DNA from: G965197555 sp965197555
Lineage (GTDB): Bacteria; Chloroflexota; Dehalococcoidia; Lucifugimonadales; UBA3495
Direction of reading: 5' to 3'
Assembly: GCA_965197555.1 (NCBI GenBank)
Contig: OZ240213.1
Location: 930,001 to 994,000, forward strand
DNA length: 64,000 nucleotides
Shown here: piece by piece, positions 1 to 7,808 of the stretch
Layout of the letters: each line of letters begins with the position of its first letter
How positions within the stretch are numbered: position 1 is the stretch's first letter
Made by a program: the position numbers and the translations under genes
Notes under the pieces: model-generated
The model's input: the letters and a program-made list of their open reading frames with translations, nothing else
Database searches by the model: none
Told to the model about the DNA's origin: nothing

Positions 1-499
1 TTGTTTCGTACAATCGGAAACTCTGCGCCAGCTTCGCCTCGTTGACCATCTGATTGCGAAGCACCCGGCTCGGTGTCATCACCATCACGCCGCTGACTAC
101 CCCTTGATGTAGCAGATAGAGGCCGCTCATTCGCATATAATCGGACTTGCCATACCTAGTCGGTAACACAATAGCTGTATGGCTCTCGCCCCTTTGCTGA
201 ATACGGAGTAGAGTTTCGTCGAAGGCATCGCGTTGGCCTATCCGAAACTTATCCCTGTTAAATTCGAAAACGGGTAGTCGCTGCACGGTCTCGTCTCCCT
301 TGCGTAAGTTGCAGGTCGGACACAGGGCCTGCATCTCAAAGACGTTGGTTCGCTGAATCACCGACCAAGGAATAACATGGTCGGCGTGCCAATCGTTTGG
401 CAACGGATTGCCGCACTTCTGACATAAGCCATCTGCGTTGTAGTAGAGGGTTGCCCTTAAACCCGGGTCCCGCAGGAACCCGTTGGAATCCCTTACCAT
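1..499 (-). CDS. HNH nuclease-SF2 helicase fusion, C-terminus beyond window
   Basis: This reading frame starts at ATG 499 and stays open to the window edge, giving 166 visible residues. Residues 28-75 form a typical HNH unit: a CQKC pair, then ADHVIPWS, then ALCPTCN with KGD. The next part contains FRIGQRDAF and LPTRYGKS, which fits the Q-motif and Walker A region of a superfamily 2 helicase, and then VMTPSRVLRNQM as motif Ia. It is therefore read as a DNA-cutting domain in front of a DEAD/DEAH-type motor, a layout seen in restriction-like and defence proteins. Its ATG overlaps the last codons of the decayed transposase upstream, so the two were probably co-transcribed. The helicase C-terminus lies outside the window, so the subfamily cannot be named. 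Confidence 0.75.
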   Translation of the reverse strand, partial: MVRDSNGFLRDPGLRATLYYNADGLCQKCGNPLPNDWHADHVIPWSVIQRTNVFEMQALCPTCNLRKGDETVQRLPVFEFNRDKFRIGQRDAFDETLLRIQQRGESHTAIVLPTRYGKSDYMRMSGLYLLHQGVVSGVMVMTPSRVLRNQMVNEAKLAQSFRLYET

Positions 500-1466
500 T
501 TTACAGCATCCTCCGCTGCCGGGGTCTCCAGTGAACCAACCAGCATCGAATACTCGAAACGCTTACCGTAGGCCCCTGGGATCATCCGACACACTTGGTC
601 GATGCTGTCCATCGGCCTCTGATTGTGCTGCAAAAATTCGTTGACTTCCCCGGGCAGGTGCTTCGCCGACCAGTGGTGGTACGTTCCTACCTATCCTTGG
701 TTGAGCAGCGCCCAACTCGACTCGGCCCCATTGGTGGAGCCATCCCGTCCACGAACTCTTTGTCCGAGTGCCTGACCGCCCGGTGGTGCTGGTTGATTCC
801 GACGTAGTCGGAGGCTTCATCAGCGTAGACCTGGGCCGCCGTCTCGGTGTGCTGGCGGGCAAACCTTTGTAGCGTGGTTGCATCGGTGGATTTCACCACC
901 TCGGTCACTATCCGGTAGGTGGCCTGGTCCAACACCCTCGCCACCGGGTTCTTTCCCGCCATGCCCCGGCCAGCGTGCAGATTCTTGGACGCGTGCTTGT
1001 TAGCTTCATTGCCATCGATATAAGTCTCATCGGCCTCGACGGGGCCAGTGAACCTGTCTGGCAGCGGGTTCCACGCTTCCCTAATCCGATGGGCCATGTG
1101 CCAGGCGGACTTTTGGGAGATTCCCAGATACTGGTGCAGTTTCAAGGAGCTTACGCCCTTGAGGTTGGTGGCGTAGAGGAAAAAGGCGATGGCCCACTTG
1201 TTAATGGAGATGTGGGAACTGTGCATCAGAGTTCCTACTGTTACCGAGAAGTCCTTTTTGCAGGTGCGGCATCGGAAGGGAGCGGGCTTGCGGTTGGCCC
1301 GCCGTGAGATTTCCTTGCTCCCGCAGGCCACACAGGTCGGACCGTCGGGCCATCGTTGTTGGAGTAAAAACTCCTCAGCCTCCTTAACGGTGGAAAAGCG
1401 GTGAGCCGCTTCAATCAGGTTGATGCCCTTACGGTACGATTTCCCGGGCCTGTGCGAGCGGGGCAT
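493..1466 (-). pseudogene. IS1595-family (ISXO2-like) transposase, frameshifted and nonsense-mutated
   Basis: The N-terminal part has a zinc ribbon (CVACGS...CRTCKK, about residues 45-67) and the helical segment typical of IS1595 transposases. The catalytic domain then shows VEADETYIDG (first Asp) and VYADEASDY (second Asp). The intact frame ends at 687 with a nonsense tail. Shifting by one base near 730 recovers GSTNGAESSWALLNQG with the third acidic residue, then a TAG stop where Tyr is expected. After it come VGTYHHWSAKHL and about 70 more residues to a stop at 493-495. The gene therefore carries one frameshift and one nonsense change and is inactive unless supplied in trans. Its ancestral stop overlaps the ATG of the HNH-helicase gene (499), which suggests a cargo gene or tight operon. 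Terminal repeats were not identified. Confidence 0.85.
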
Positions 1467-1915
1467 AACTACTCTCCGTCAGCACAACTTTTGGAAGTAT
1501 AATACCCCAATCGCGCCCCTTAGGCGACCCGGTGGCGCTATGTGTGCGTAGTAAAGTACAAATCCCCAAACCAAAAGCCCCCGCCGTGTCAGCAGGGGCT
1601 TCTTCGCAACTCTATCCACTACAGGAGTGGCTGACCGCTCGTCACTTGGCAGTATCACCGCCGGACTGAAGGCTGGGTTAGACCGCCAGAGTGAAGGAAA
1701 TGCTGAAGGTTCTTGATTTTGTCCAGTTAGGTGGGCTTGGGTGCACGGTAGGCGGTACTATCTTCGAGATGTGGTTGGGGCAAGCCCCCTCTGTGCAGAA
1801 TTATGGAGGTACGGCGCCGGCTTCTGCAATATCGCCTACTCCTCGGCCGGCTATTTGCGCGACCCCACAACTTGCAACTGTATAGTCGGCAGGTTGTCAG
1901 GGATTTCCGCGTGTT
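1467..1915. other. Gene-free stretch between transposase and serine recombinase
   Basis: No convincing gene is seen. The short plus-strand frames here have no ribosome site or recognisable motif. The only structure is a GC-rich hairpin at 1575-1601. The segment just upstream of the transposase start (1490-1510) contains TATTATACTT on the minus strand and could hold its promoter or the element end. Confidence 0.5.
1575..1601. terminator. Possible intrinsic terminator hairpin
   Basis: AAGCCCC at 1575-1581 pairs with GGGGCTT at 1595-1601, with a 13-nt loop. On the minus strand it is followed by a short T-rich stretch. It lies between two minus-strand genes and could end transcription from the serine recombinase at 1916-2494. 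Confidence 0.4.
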
Positions 1916-2494
1916 CTAGGCCAGTCCCAATGCCTTCTTCACGGTTCCCTGGGAAACATTCATTATCCGGGCGACCCGCCGGATCGACGGATTCTCAGCG
2001 TACATGCGCCGGCACTCCTCCTGCTGCTCGGTCGTGAGTACAGGCGGGCGCCCAAGTCTTTTCCCCTCTGCCCTGGCGCGTTCAAGACCTGCGTGGATCT
2101 GCTCGCTGGTGCTCTCGGCGTACAGCGCCCCGTTGGCCATCATCATGCGTCGGTAGTACCTGGCGCCAGCGTTTTCGTCGGCCGTGTTGATGTTCTCTTG
2201 GATGGAGATGATCCAGATCCCCCGCTTTGTAAGGTCATGCTGAATCGCTACCCCTTCCTCAAAATGCCGCCCGAACCTGGCAAGGTTGTAGACAACGATG
2301 ACGTCGCCGGGCTGGACGTGGGCGAGTAGGTCCTTCCAGCCCGTTCGGTTGAACGTCATGCCAGAGCCGTCGTCAACGAAGATGAGATCCCTGTGGACGC
2401 CATACTTCTCGAGTTGGTATAGCTGCGTCTCCAGGTTGCTTTCGTCCCGTTCGGCCTTGCTGTCCCGGGCGTAGCCGTAGGTGACGGGGATCAT
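1916..2494 (-). CDS. Serine recombinase, resolvase/invertase type
   Basis: The protein has 192 residues, the usual size of a small resolvase or invertase. The N-terminus GYARDSKAERD keeps the catalytic serine in the place of the common GYARVS motif. The Arg pair expected near residues 71-75 is present in YNLARFGRH. The long helix around 115-140 is followed by the DNA-binding end: RLGRPP, then a helix-turn-helix ending in SQGTVKKALGLA. Such enzymes resolve cointegrates or invert DNA at short crossover sites. It stands alone between the transposase remnant and the methyltransferase operon, so it may be a remnant of a Tn3-like unit or an independent resolvase. No crossover site was recognised. 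Confidence 0.9.
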   Translation of the reverse strand: MIPVTYGYARDSKAERDESNLETQLYQLEKYGVHRDLIFVDDGSGMTFNRTGWKDLLAHVQPGDVIVVYNLARFGRHFEEGVAIQHDLTKRGIWIISIQENINTADENAGARYYRRMMMANGALYAESTSEQIHAGLERARAEGKRLGRPPVLTTEQQEECRRMYAENPSIRRVARIMNVSQGTVKKALGLA

Positions 2495-2550
2495 AGGTTC
2501 CTCCCGTCGTTGACATTCAATAGATAGAGATGGGATTCTGTCTTTCGAAC

Positions 2551-3822
2551 CTATTTGGCTCCAGTGATGAGATACTCGTCCTTCATAGGACCAGCAAATC
2601 CGTTTATCCCAAACGGATATCGTCGTCTAGTTCTTTTAATGGTGCGACGAGTCACTTTCACACATAAGAAACCAATAGACTTAAGGAGTTCTTCAATTAT
2701 TGTTGAGACAGGGAAAACCACTCCTCCGATAACATTATTGGCTACAACAAAAGCTACCTTGGCTCTCGCTGCGGCAACCCGATGTAGTTGACTTATCACC
2801 GCTGTCAAATCTGCCACGTAGCTCAAGATGCTTTTGTAGACCGGTGTGTTCCTAAAATCAGCGAAGAGGTCAGAGAGCACTGGATTTTGATACAGGGAGT
2901 TCTCGTCGGTTTCGTTAGCCTTTGACTGACGAAGCCCTATATATTCAGACCGGCCTAGTGGTGCTTCTTCTGGCGATAGCCACCACTGAGAAAATTTGTG
3001 AGCACGGGGATAATCAATTGCATTGAGGTATGGCGGGGAAGTCAGCACAAACCCGATAGAGTTGGAGTCAAGCTCTTTCAGTAATGAGGTCGAATTGCCC
3101 TCCAAGATTGTCGCCGACGACTCTACAGATGCAAGGCTCTCCTGGATGCCAAGAATAGTATCCTTTACCCGGTCCAGAACTCGGTAGAAAAGCGCAAATT
3201 GGTCGGTAATCGGTCGTGCTTTTAGGGTGTTGGGCCTATGTGGTCGAGAGTGGTCAATATCCATGGCATAACTCAGAGTGTTTGGCCACTTTCTGATGAT
3301 GCAAGATGAAATCGCGACCTCAAGTGCTTGATGTACCAACGGATTCTCTTCCTGAGAAACTGCTTTCCGAATGACTGAAAGTGTCGCCATGTGGCTGGGG
3401 TCAAACCAGAATGCAATGGCGGGCACACTGGGCACACAGAACTCCGCAGAGCCCAATTTGAAGGTGCCACCTGGACTCAGATTCTGGAAGGTCGCAGGAT
3501 CCGAGGCTAGCAACGACTCGAAGGTGCGCAACCTTTCTTTGAGCCCCTGTGTGGCAGAGACCAAGTACGGGGCATCAAAGCTCGACGTTAGTACCCGGCT
3601 GATCCTACAGGCTATTGGGTCTACGTCTATGCCGATTGCATTTCGGTTCGACAAGACTGACTCCAATACAGTGGTTCCTGCACCAACGAACGGATCTAGC
3701 ACAACACCACCTTTGCTGGTGTGCTCGTGAATGATCTCCTTAGCGAAATCTTCACCAAAGCTGGCCGCATAGGCATGAATACGCGGAGTCTGCCGCGACC
3801 TACTGAGTAGAGGCATCTGCAA
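2551..3822 (-). CDS. DNA methyltransferase (N4-cytosine or N6-adenine type)
   Basis: This 423-residue protein has the two hallmark motifs of SAM-dependent DNA amino-methyltransferases. LDPFVGAGTT at residues 42-51 is motif I, which binds SAM. TSPPY at 261-265 is motif IV, the catalytic loop. Motif I precedes motif IV, and IGIDVDPIA (63-71) fits motif II. The sequence DIDHSRPHRP lies in the long insert between them and may belong to target recognition. The gene is last in a three-gene minus-strand operon after DUF262 and HEPN-like genes, and its start overlaps the HEPN-like stop by 23 bp. GC content is visibly lower than in the conjugation genes, which suggests separate acquisition. It probably protects self DNA, but the target site cannot be read from sequence. 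Confidence 0.88.
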   Translation of the reverse strand: MQMPLLSRSRQTPRIHAYAASFGEDFAKEIIHEHTSKGGVVLDPFVGAGTTVLESVLSNRNAIGIDVDPIACRISRVLTSSFDAPYLVSATQGLKERLRTFESLLASDPATFQNLSPGGTFKLGSAEFCVPSVPAIAFWFDPSHMATLSVIRKAVSQEENPLVHQALEVAISSCIIRKWPNTLSYAMDIDHSRPHRPNTLKARPITDQFALFYRVLDRVKDTILGIQESLASVESSATILEGNSTSLLKELDSNSIGFVLTSPPYLNAIDYPRAHKFSQWWLSPEEAPLGRSEYIGLRQSKANETDENSLYQNPVLSDLFADFRNTPVYKSILSYVADLTAVISQLHRVAAARAKVAFVVANNVIGGVVFPVSTIIEELLKSIGFLCVKVTRRTIKRTRRRYPFGINGFAGPMKDEYLITGAK

Positions 3823-4426
3823 TTTGCTGTAGCTCCCTTACCCACGAAGTGAAGATATGCAGGCCGGGTCTTTGATGTTGGTGAAGGAGGTGCTCCGGAT
3901 CTAATCGATGCATGCCTAGCTTTACTTGAAGATCGTCGTATTTTTGGCGTGTTCCGGTACCTGGGTGAACCAAGTAATTGCGGAACGCAGTTATCTGTCC
4001 AGGGACAAGGGTGGCCCCCAATGCAGCCTCAATTTCCAACTGATTGTTCAGCCCCAGGAGAGCACCAACGTTAATGGTGAAAGCAGGCATATGCCAGATA
4101 GGATGGTCGGATCCGCGTTGCTTAGCTTCAGATGCAGCGGCAGCCCTGACCCTCTTTTCGGCATCGTCTAGGGACGTCACACCTGCGATTGGTCTAACGG
4201 GGGTCCCTCTGGTTCGCCGAGTGCCAAGTGCTGAAGCAACGATCAAGTTTCGGGTGAAGTTGATCCACTCGTTCTGCAACCAAGCAGCTAGGATAGCTTC
4301 TCCGAACCCCGCGCTTTGGCACCCCGTGCATGCAGTGTCCGATACAATCTTTAAGAACTTACTATGAAGCCCTTCAGCGCCCAACTTGAAGGTGGACGCT
4401 GCCACGTCTAGCCGGCTGCGCACCAT
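3800..4426 (-). CDS. HEPN-like protein with RNYLVH motif
   Basis: The 208-residue protein is mostly helical and has no known catalytic fold by eye except a late R-x4-H motif (R149 to H154, FRNYLVHP). This matches the RNase motif of HEPN proteins and resembles the MAE_28990/MAE_18760-type HEPN group, whose genes often lie beside DUF262 genes. HEPN proteins usually cut RNA when triggered. The gene sits 2 bp after DUF262 and overlaps the methyltransferase, so it looks translationally coupled to both. A CTGC pair near residue 33 could bind metal but is isolated. Assignment rests on one motif plus context, so a non-nuclease role remains possible. Confidence 0.6.
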   Translation of the reverse strand: MVRSRLDVAASTFKLGAEGLHSKFLKIVSDTACTGCQSAGFGEAILAAWLQNEWINFTRNLIVASALGTRRTRGTPVRPIAGVTSLDDAEKRVRAAAASEAKQRGSDHPIWHMPAFTINVGALLGLNNQLEIEAALGATLVPGQITAFRNYLVHPGTGTRQKYDDLQVKLGMHRLDPEHLLHQHQRPGLHIFTSWVRELQQIADASTQ

Positions 4427-4428
4427 CG

Positions 4429-5511
4429 CTAAATGGGCTCCGGCAACAACGCTCGAAATATGGTGAGGAAACGAACGCTGCGACTCCGAATTCTTTGTGT
4501 TGTGCCAGCAATGGCAACCTTGAACCCTGCTAGGCGCTCAGGTACATCCTCCCCAGACATATCAAACAAGTCTGCAAGAGCCATGAGATTGGAATTTGCC
4601 CTATCCAGATCGCTAAGAGCACTAGAGTCCCACTGTGGCATGCCCCCTTGTTGCTGTCTCATGTCTCCTTTAGGGATTCCGAACAGTGCATGGGAAACCG
4701 CGGCGAACAGCATCATGAAGTGCGGGCCGTTCCCCAACTTGCTGTCAAGAACGTATGCGAAGTGCTGAACTAGGTAACTACAAACTTGGTCAAAGTGCTC
4801 TTCTGCGTCTTCTGGAATAGATGAATCATATCGTTCATATAATTTGTCGATCTTCGGTTGACCACCGTCAGCTACCCCCTCGAGAAGGATACCGAGAAGT
4901 TGAGCGACCAGTTCGTGGTGGAGCAGTCGAACTCGGCCGCGCACAGTGACCACGCTGTATTTGGACCATAGAATTTCCCAACGCTCGGCGACTCTAATCA
5001 CTGCCCATCGGAACTCACCCTGAAACCGACCCCCTTGGAATTTCCCGTGGCGTAGCTCTTGGCGATTGAGCGAGAGACCATACGCGTTTATGCGATGGAA
5101 AATGTCAAGAACGTTGTCGTCGTCAGTTCCGAAGAGTTGTTCGACCCCCATCTGATATGCGAGGAATGTCTTTTGTTCGTCTTCTTCCAGTGAAGCGTAA
5201 GTCTTGCCGGCAAACTCCTTGGATCGCTTGTCTAAGACAAGTTCCCCGTCAATGAACTTCATGATCGCGGACAGCCGTTGTTGACCGTCGACGACTTCCC
5301 TGTAGCTTGTCTTCGTATCCGCGTTTGTAACGAGGCGAATATATATGGGCGGTATTGGGAGATCTCTTAATAGGGTGTCTATGAAAAAACTTTGCGCAGA
5401 AGTTGGCCAAGTGTCGCCTCTCTGGAATTCGGGGACCAGAGTTAGCTCTTTATTCTTGATCCACCCATACAAATCCGAAATGGGGTATTGCTGGTGTCGG
5501 TGCGTAGACAT
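4429..5511 (-). CDS. DUF262 domain protein (GmrS-like NTPase), no HNH domain
   Basis: The N-terminus has the DUF262 signature in its usual spacing: LVPEFQRGDTWP (25-36), IPPIYI (53-58) and VVDGQQRL (73-80). DUF262 is the ParB/Srx-fold nucleotide-handling part of GmrSD and related restriction enzymes. Those proteins normally carry or pair with a DUF1524 HNH nuclease. Here the chain ends at 360 residues with a helical tail and no HNH motif, so cutting must come from a partner, most simply the HEPN-like protein 2 bp downstream. The ATG at 5511 has GGAAGG shortly upstream. It is the first gene of the operon. Confidence 0.82.
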   Translation of the reverse strand: MSTHRHQQYPISDLYGWIKNKELTLVPEFQRGDTWPTSAQSFFIDTLLRDLPIPPIYIRLVTNADTKTSYREVVDGQQRLSAIMKFIDGELVLDKRSKEFAGKTYASLEEDEQKTFLAYQMGVEQLFGTDDDNVLDIFHRINAYGLSLNRQELRHGKFQGGRFQGEFRWAVIRVAERWEILWSKYSVVTVRGRVRLLHHELVAQLLGILLEGVADGGQPKIDKLYERYDSSIPEDAEEHFDQVCSYLVQHFAYVLDSKLGNGPHFMMLFAAVSHALFGIPKGDMRQQQGGMPQWDSSALSDLDRANSNLMALADLFDMSGEDVPERLAGFKVAIAGTTQRIRSRSVRFLTIFRALLPEPI

Positions 5512-5877
5512 GGAGACCTTCCATCATTGGGGAGAATAAGAACTTGAGACTCCTGTATAGGATAAGAGTGGGTCTCCTAGGCTGGGCTAATCAATTGAGG
5601 CCTTGGCCTATTTATTGCTCCGAGGGGCTCAACAAACGGGCGTTTTTGTGCAGGCCCTCGAAGGCCGGTTCTTCAGCTTTGCCGAAGTGCTCAACAATCC
5701 CGAACAATAATAATTGATGCACAACAAGTCCGTCAAGGGATTGTTGTGCAGGGCAAGACTGCGAGATTCCCGCGGTTCGGCTTGTCAATGGCGCCGAGTA
5801 CCGGGCCCGGGCTCCGGTTTGCCGGCGGTGGGAACCAGCCAACGGCTCTTGTCCCAGGGCAAACCGGAGGTGCGGCG
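5512..5877. promoter_or_regulatory. Intergenic region with perfect 10-bp inverted repeat
   Basis: This is the shared upstream region of the minus-strand DUF262 operon and the plus-strand Replic_Relax-like gene. TGCACAACAA at 5718-5727 is repeated in inverse at 5741-5750 with a 13-bp spacer. It could be an operator, a hairpin in the leader of the plus-strand gene, or part of an element end. No gene is supported here, since the open frame upstream of 5878 has no ribosome site. Confidence 0.45.
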
Positions 5878-7635
5878 ATGGCACAGCAGCCGTTGAACAA
5901 CGATGAAAGACGCCTGCTAAGGATTACTGCCAGGATGCCCCTAACCAGCGTGGCCAACCTAGCCCCGGTGCTGGGCTTAGACGAGGAGAGGGTCAGGAGG
6001 ATGCTGGGCGCCCTGCGCCGGGGCGGCTGGGTAACCTCGGTGGTGCGGGGCATGACCGAGCGCAGGCAGCACCGCTGGTTCCTGACCCGCCGGGCCGTGG
6101 ACCTGCTCTACGTCACCGACCATCAGCATCCCGCTCCCAGGGAGGAAGCAGGGGCCGCCGGGCGTGCCGCCTTCCACCCCCAGGGAGAGTTGCCCGAGGA
6201 CTACCGGGAGCGGTTCGCCCTGGACCACGACCATCCCGCCTACCTAGAAGGGCAAGACAACTCCCCCTTCGCTGGTGGTGAAACTCACGACCACACCGGC
6301 GGCGGCCCCGACCACGAGCATCCGCCCTGGACCGCCACGTCGCGGGGCGTGGAGATGTCCCTGCGCCGGTTGGCCATGCTGGAACCGGTCTACCGCCTGG
6401 CCCCGGACCTGGTCCGCAGCGGCAGGGTCAACCTGCCCGACGGCGACGGGGCGGCCTCACGGGAGGCCAGGATGACCGACTTCCGGCTGCTCCGGCACGG
6501 CGGCTTCTACCACGCCGTCGCCCGCTACGGCGAGGACGTCTGGACCCCCTTCACCTACGCCGGTCTCCACGCCACCGAGCGGGTGCTGCGGCGCAAGGAG
6601 CAGCATAGATTCTGGGGCGTGGACTCCTACTCCCACGAGGAGGACCGCTACCTGAGAATCGGCAACCGCACCTTCTACGAGGACCCGGACCAGGAGGTGG
6701 AACCCTCGGCCCTGGTGGTGGTGGCCGTGGACGCCTGGGCCAGGGACCTGGCCCGCAACACGTTGAGCGATTCCACGCCCACGCTGTTCTGCACTCCCGA
6801 CGGCCGGTGCACCCCCGCCGTGGAGCTGAGACCCTCCCGGGACCTGGTGTCCGACCCCGCCGGCCATCCCTCGGTGGGCAGGCCGGAGTCCGCTGAATTG
6901 TGGCTGCGGCAGAACCCCGACATGGAAGCCATAGACGGGCTGGCCGCCCACCGGCTGTTCCTGACCATCTGCCAGTTCCCCGCCATGCGGGCCTCCTGGC
7001 TCCGGGAGATCGTGGGCAACTCCTCCGGCGAGGTCTACCGGCACCTGAAGCGGTTCGTTACAACCGGCCTGGTGGCGGTATTCGACGGGCGGCACTACCT
7101 GTCGGAGCTGGGCATGAGGCGGGCGGCGAACATGAGCCGGGTGCTGCCCTCCATAATCCAAAGCCGCCACGGGGCCTACCTGGACCGCTGGTACCGGGAG
7201 CACGAGCAGCGCCACAACGACGGGGTGAACCGGCTGGTGGTGCGCTTCGCCCGCGAGGGCGTGTTGGCGGTGGCCGGCTGGCGGGGCGAGGTCAACGTCC
7301 CCGGCCTGACCCAGGTGCGGCCCGACCTGCTGGTGCAGGTGAGCCAGGGGACGCTGGGGGCGGGAATCCACTGCATCGAGTTTGAGCGCCAAGCGGTTCA
7401 CCCATTCCAGGTGGAGCACAAGCTGGGTCCCTACCGCCGGATGGCCGCGGCGGGAAGGCCGTTGCCGCTGCTGATGGTCTGCGAGACGGCGCGGGGGAGG
7501 CGGAACTTCCGGGCCGCCGCCGGGGCGCTGCCCATGCTGACCACGACGTTGGAGCAGGCTTTGGCCGGGCCGGTGACCGGCCCGGTTACGGTGTGGAGCA
7601 GGGACGGGATTCCGGCGGCGCTGCACTGCCGGTGA
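5878..7635 (+). CDS. Replic_Relax-like plasmid replication/mobilisation protein
   Basis: The frame opens earlier, but ATG 5878 is chosen because GGAGGT lies just before it; the protein is 585 residues. It starts with a winged-helix segment (RLLRITARMPLTSV...RRGGWVTS), followed by a His-rich stretch near residues 115-150 (HDHPAY, THDHTGG, DHEHPP) that could bind metal. A second winged helix lies in the middle (SGEVYRHLKRFV). The C-terminus has RPDLLVQV, then GIHCIEFERQ, then KLGPYRRM, which is the D...E-x-E...K layout of the Replic_Relax family. That family is tied to plasmid DNA relaxation and replication. A paralogue lies at 32667-34319 behind the coupling ATPase. No canonical relaxase is visible in the window, so one of the pair may take that role. 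That is inference. Confidence 0.6.
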   Translation: MAQQPLNNDERRLLRITARMPLTSVANLAPVLGLDEERVRRMLGALRRGGWVTSVVRGMTERRQHRWFLTRRAVDLLYVTDHQHPAPREEAGAAGRAAFHPQGELPEDYRERFALDHDHPAYLEGQDNSPFAGGETHDHTGGGPDHEHPPWTATSRGVEMSLRRLAMLEPVYRLAPDLVRSGRVNLPDGDGAASREARMTDFRLLRHGGFYHAVARYGEDVWTPFTYAGLHATERVLRRKEQHRFWGVDSYSHEEDRYLRIGNRTFYEDPDQEVEPSALVVVAVDAWARDLARNTLSDSTPTLFCTPDGRCTPAVELRPSRDLVSDPAGHPSVGRPESAELWLRQNPDMEAIDGLAAHRLFLTICQFPAMRASWLREIVGNSSGEVYRHLKRFVTTGLVAVFDGRHYLSELGMRRAANMSRVLPSIIQSRHGAYLDRWYREHEQRHNDGVNRLVVRFAREGVLAVAGWRGEVNVPGLTQVRPDLLVQVSQGTLGAGIHCIEFERQAVHPFQVEHKLGPYRRMAAAGRPLPLLMVCETARGRRNFRAAAGALPMLTTTLEQALAGPVTGPVTVWSRDGIPAALHCR

Positions 7636-7645
7636 TCAGGCAATT

Positions 7646-7691
7646 TGCCCGGGGAGTTCCTCTATACCCGGGGAGTTCCTTTATAGAGGAA
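7646..7691. terminator. Repeat-derived hairpin between convergent genes
   Basis: Two tandem copies of CCCGGGGAGTTCCT are followed by TATA-rich bases. TTCCTCTATA at 7657-7666 pairs perfectly with TATAGAGGAA at 7682-7691. It sits between the convergent stops at 7635 and 7809, so a bidirectional terminator is likely. There is no clear T-run. Confidence 0.5.
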
Positions 7692-7808
7692 GTAGGCCAA
7701 GCGGTCCCCGGCAAGAATACAAGGGCCTCCGGCCACCGGACATGAGAGCCAAACCCTGGCTATCGCCGCCGCGCTTCCACAAAAACAAAACCCTCAATTT
7801 GCCGCCGC

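Noticed and set aside
1691..1885. 64-residue plus-strand ORF
   Set aside because: No ribosome site with good spacing to a coding-like sequence, and no motif or neighbour support.
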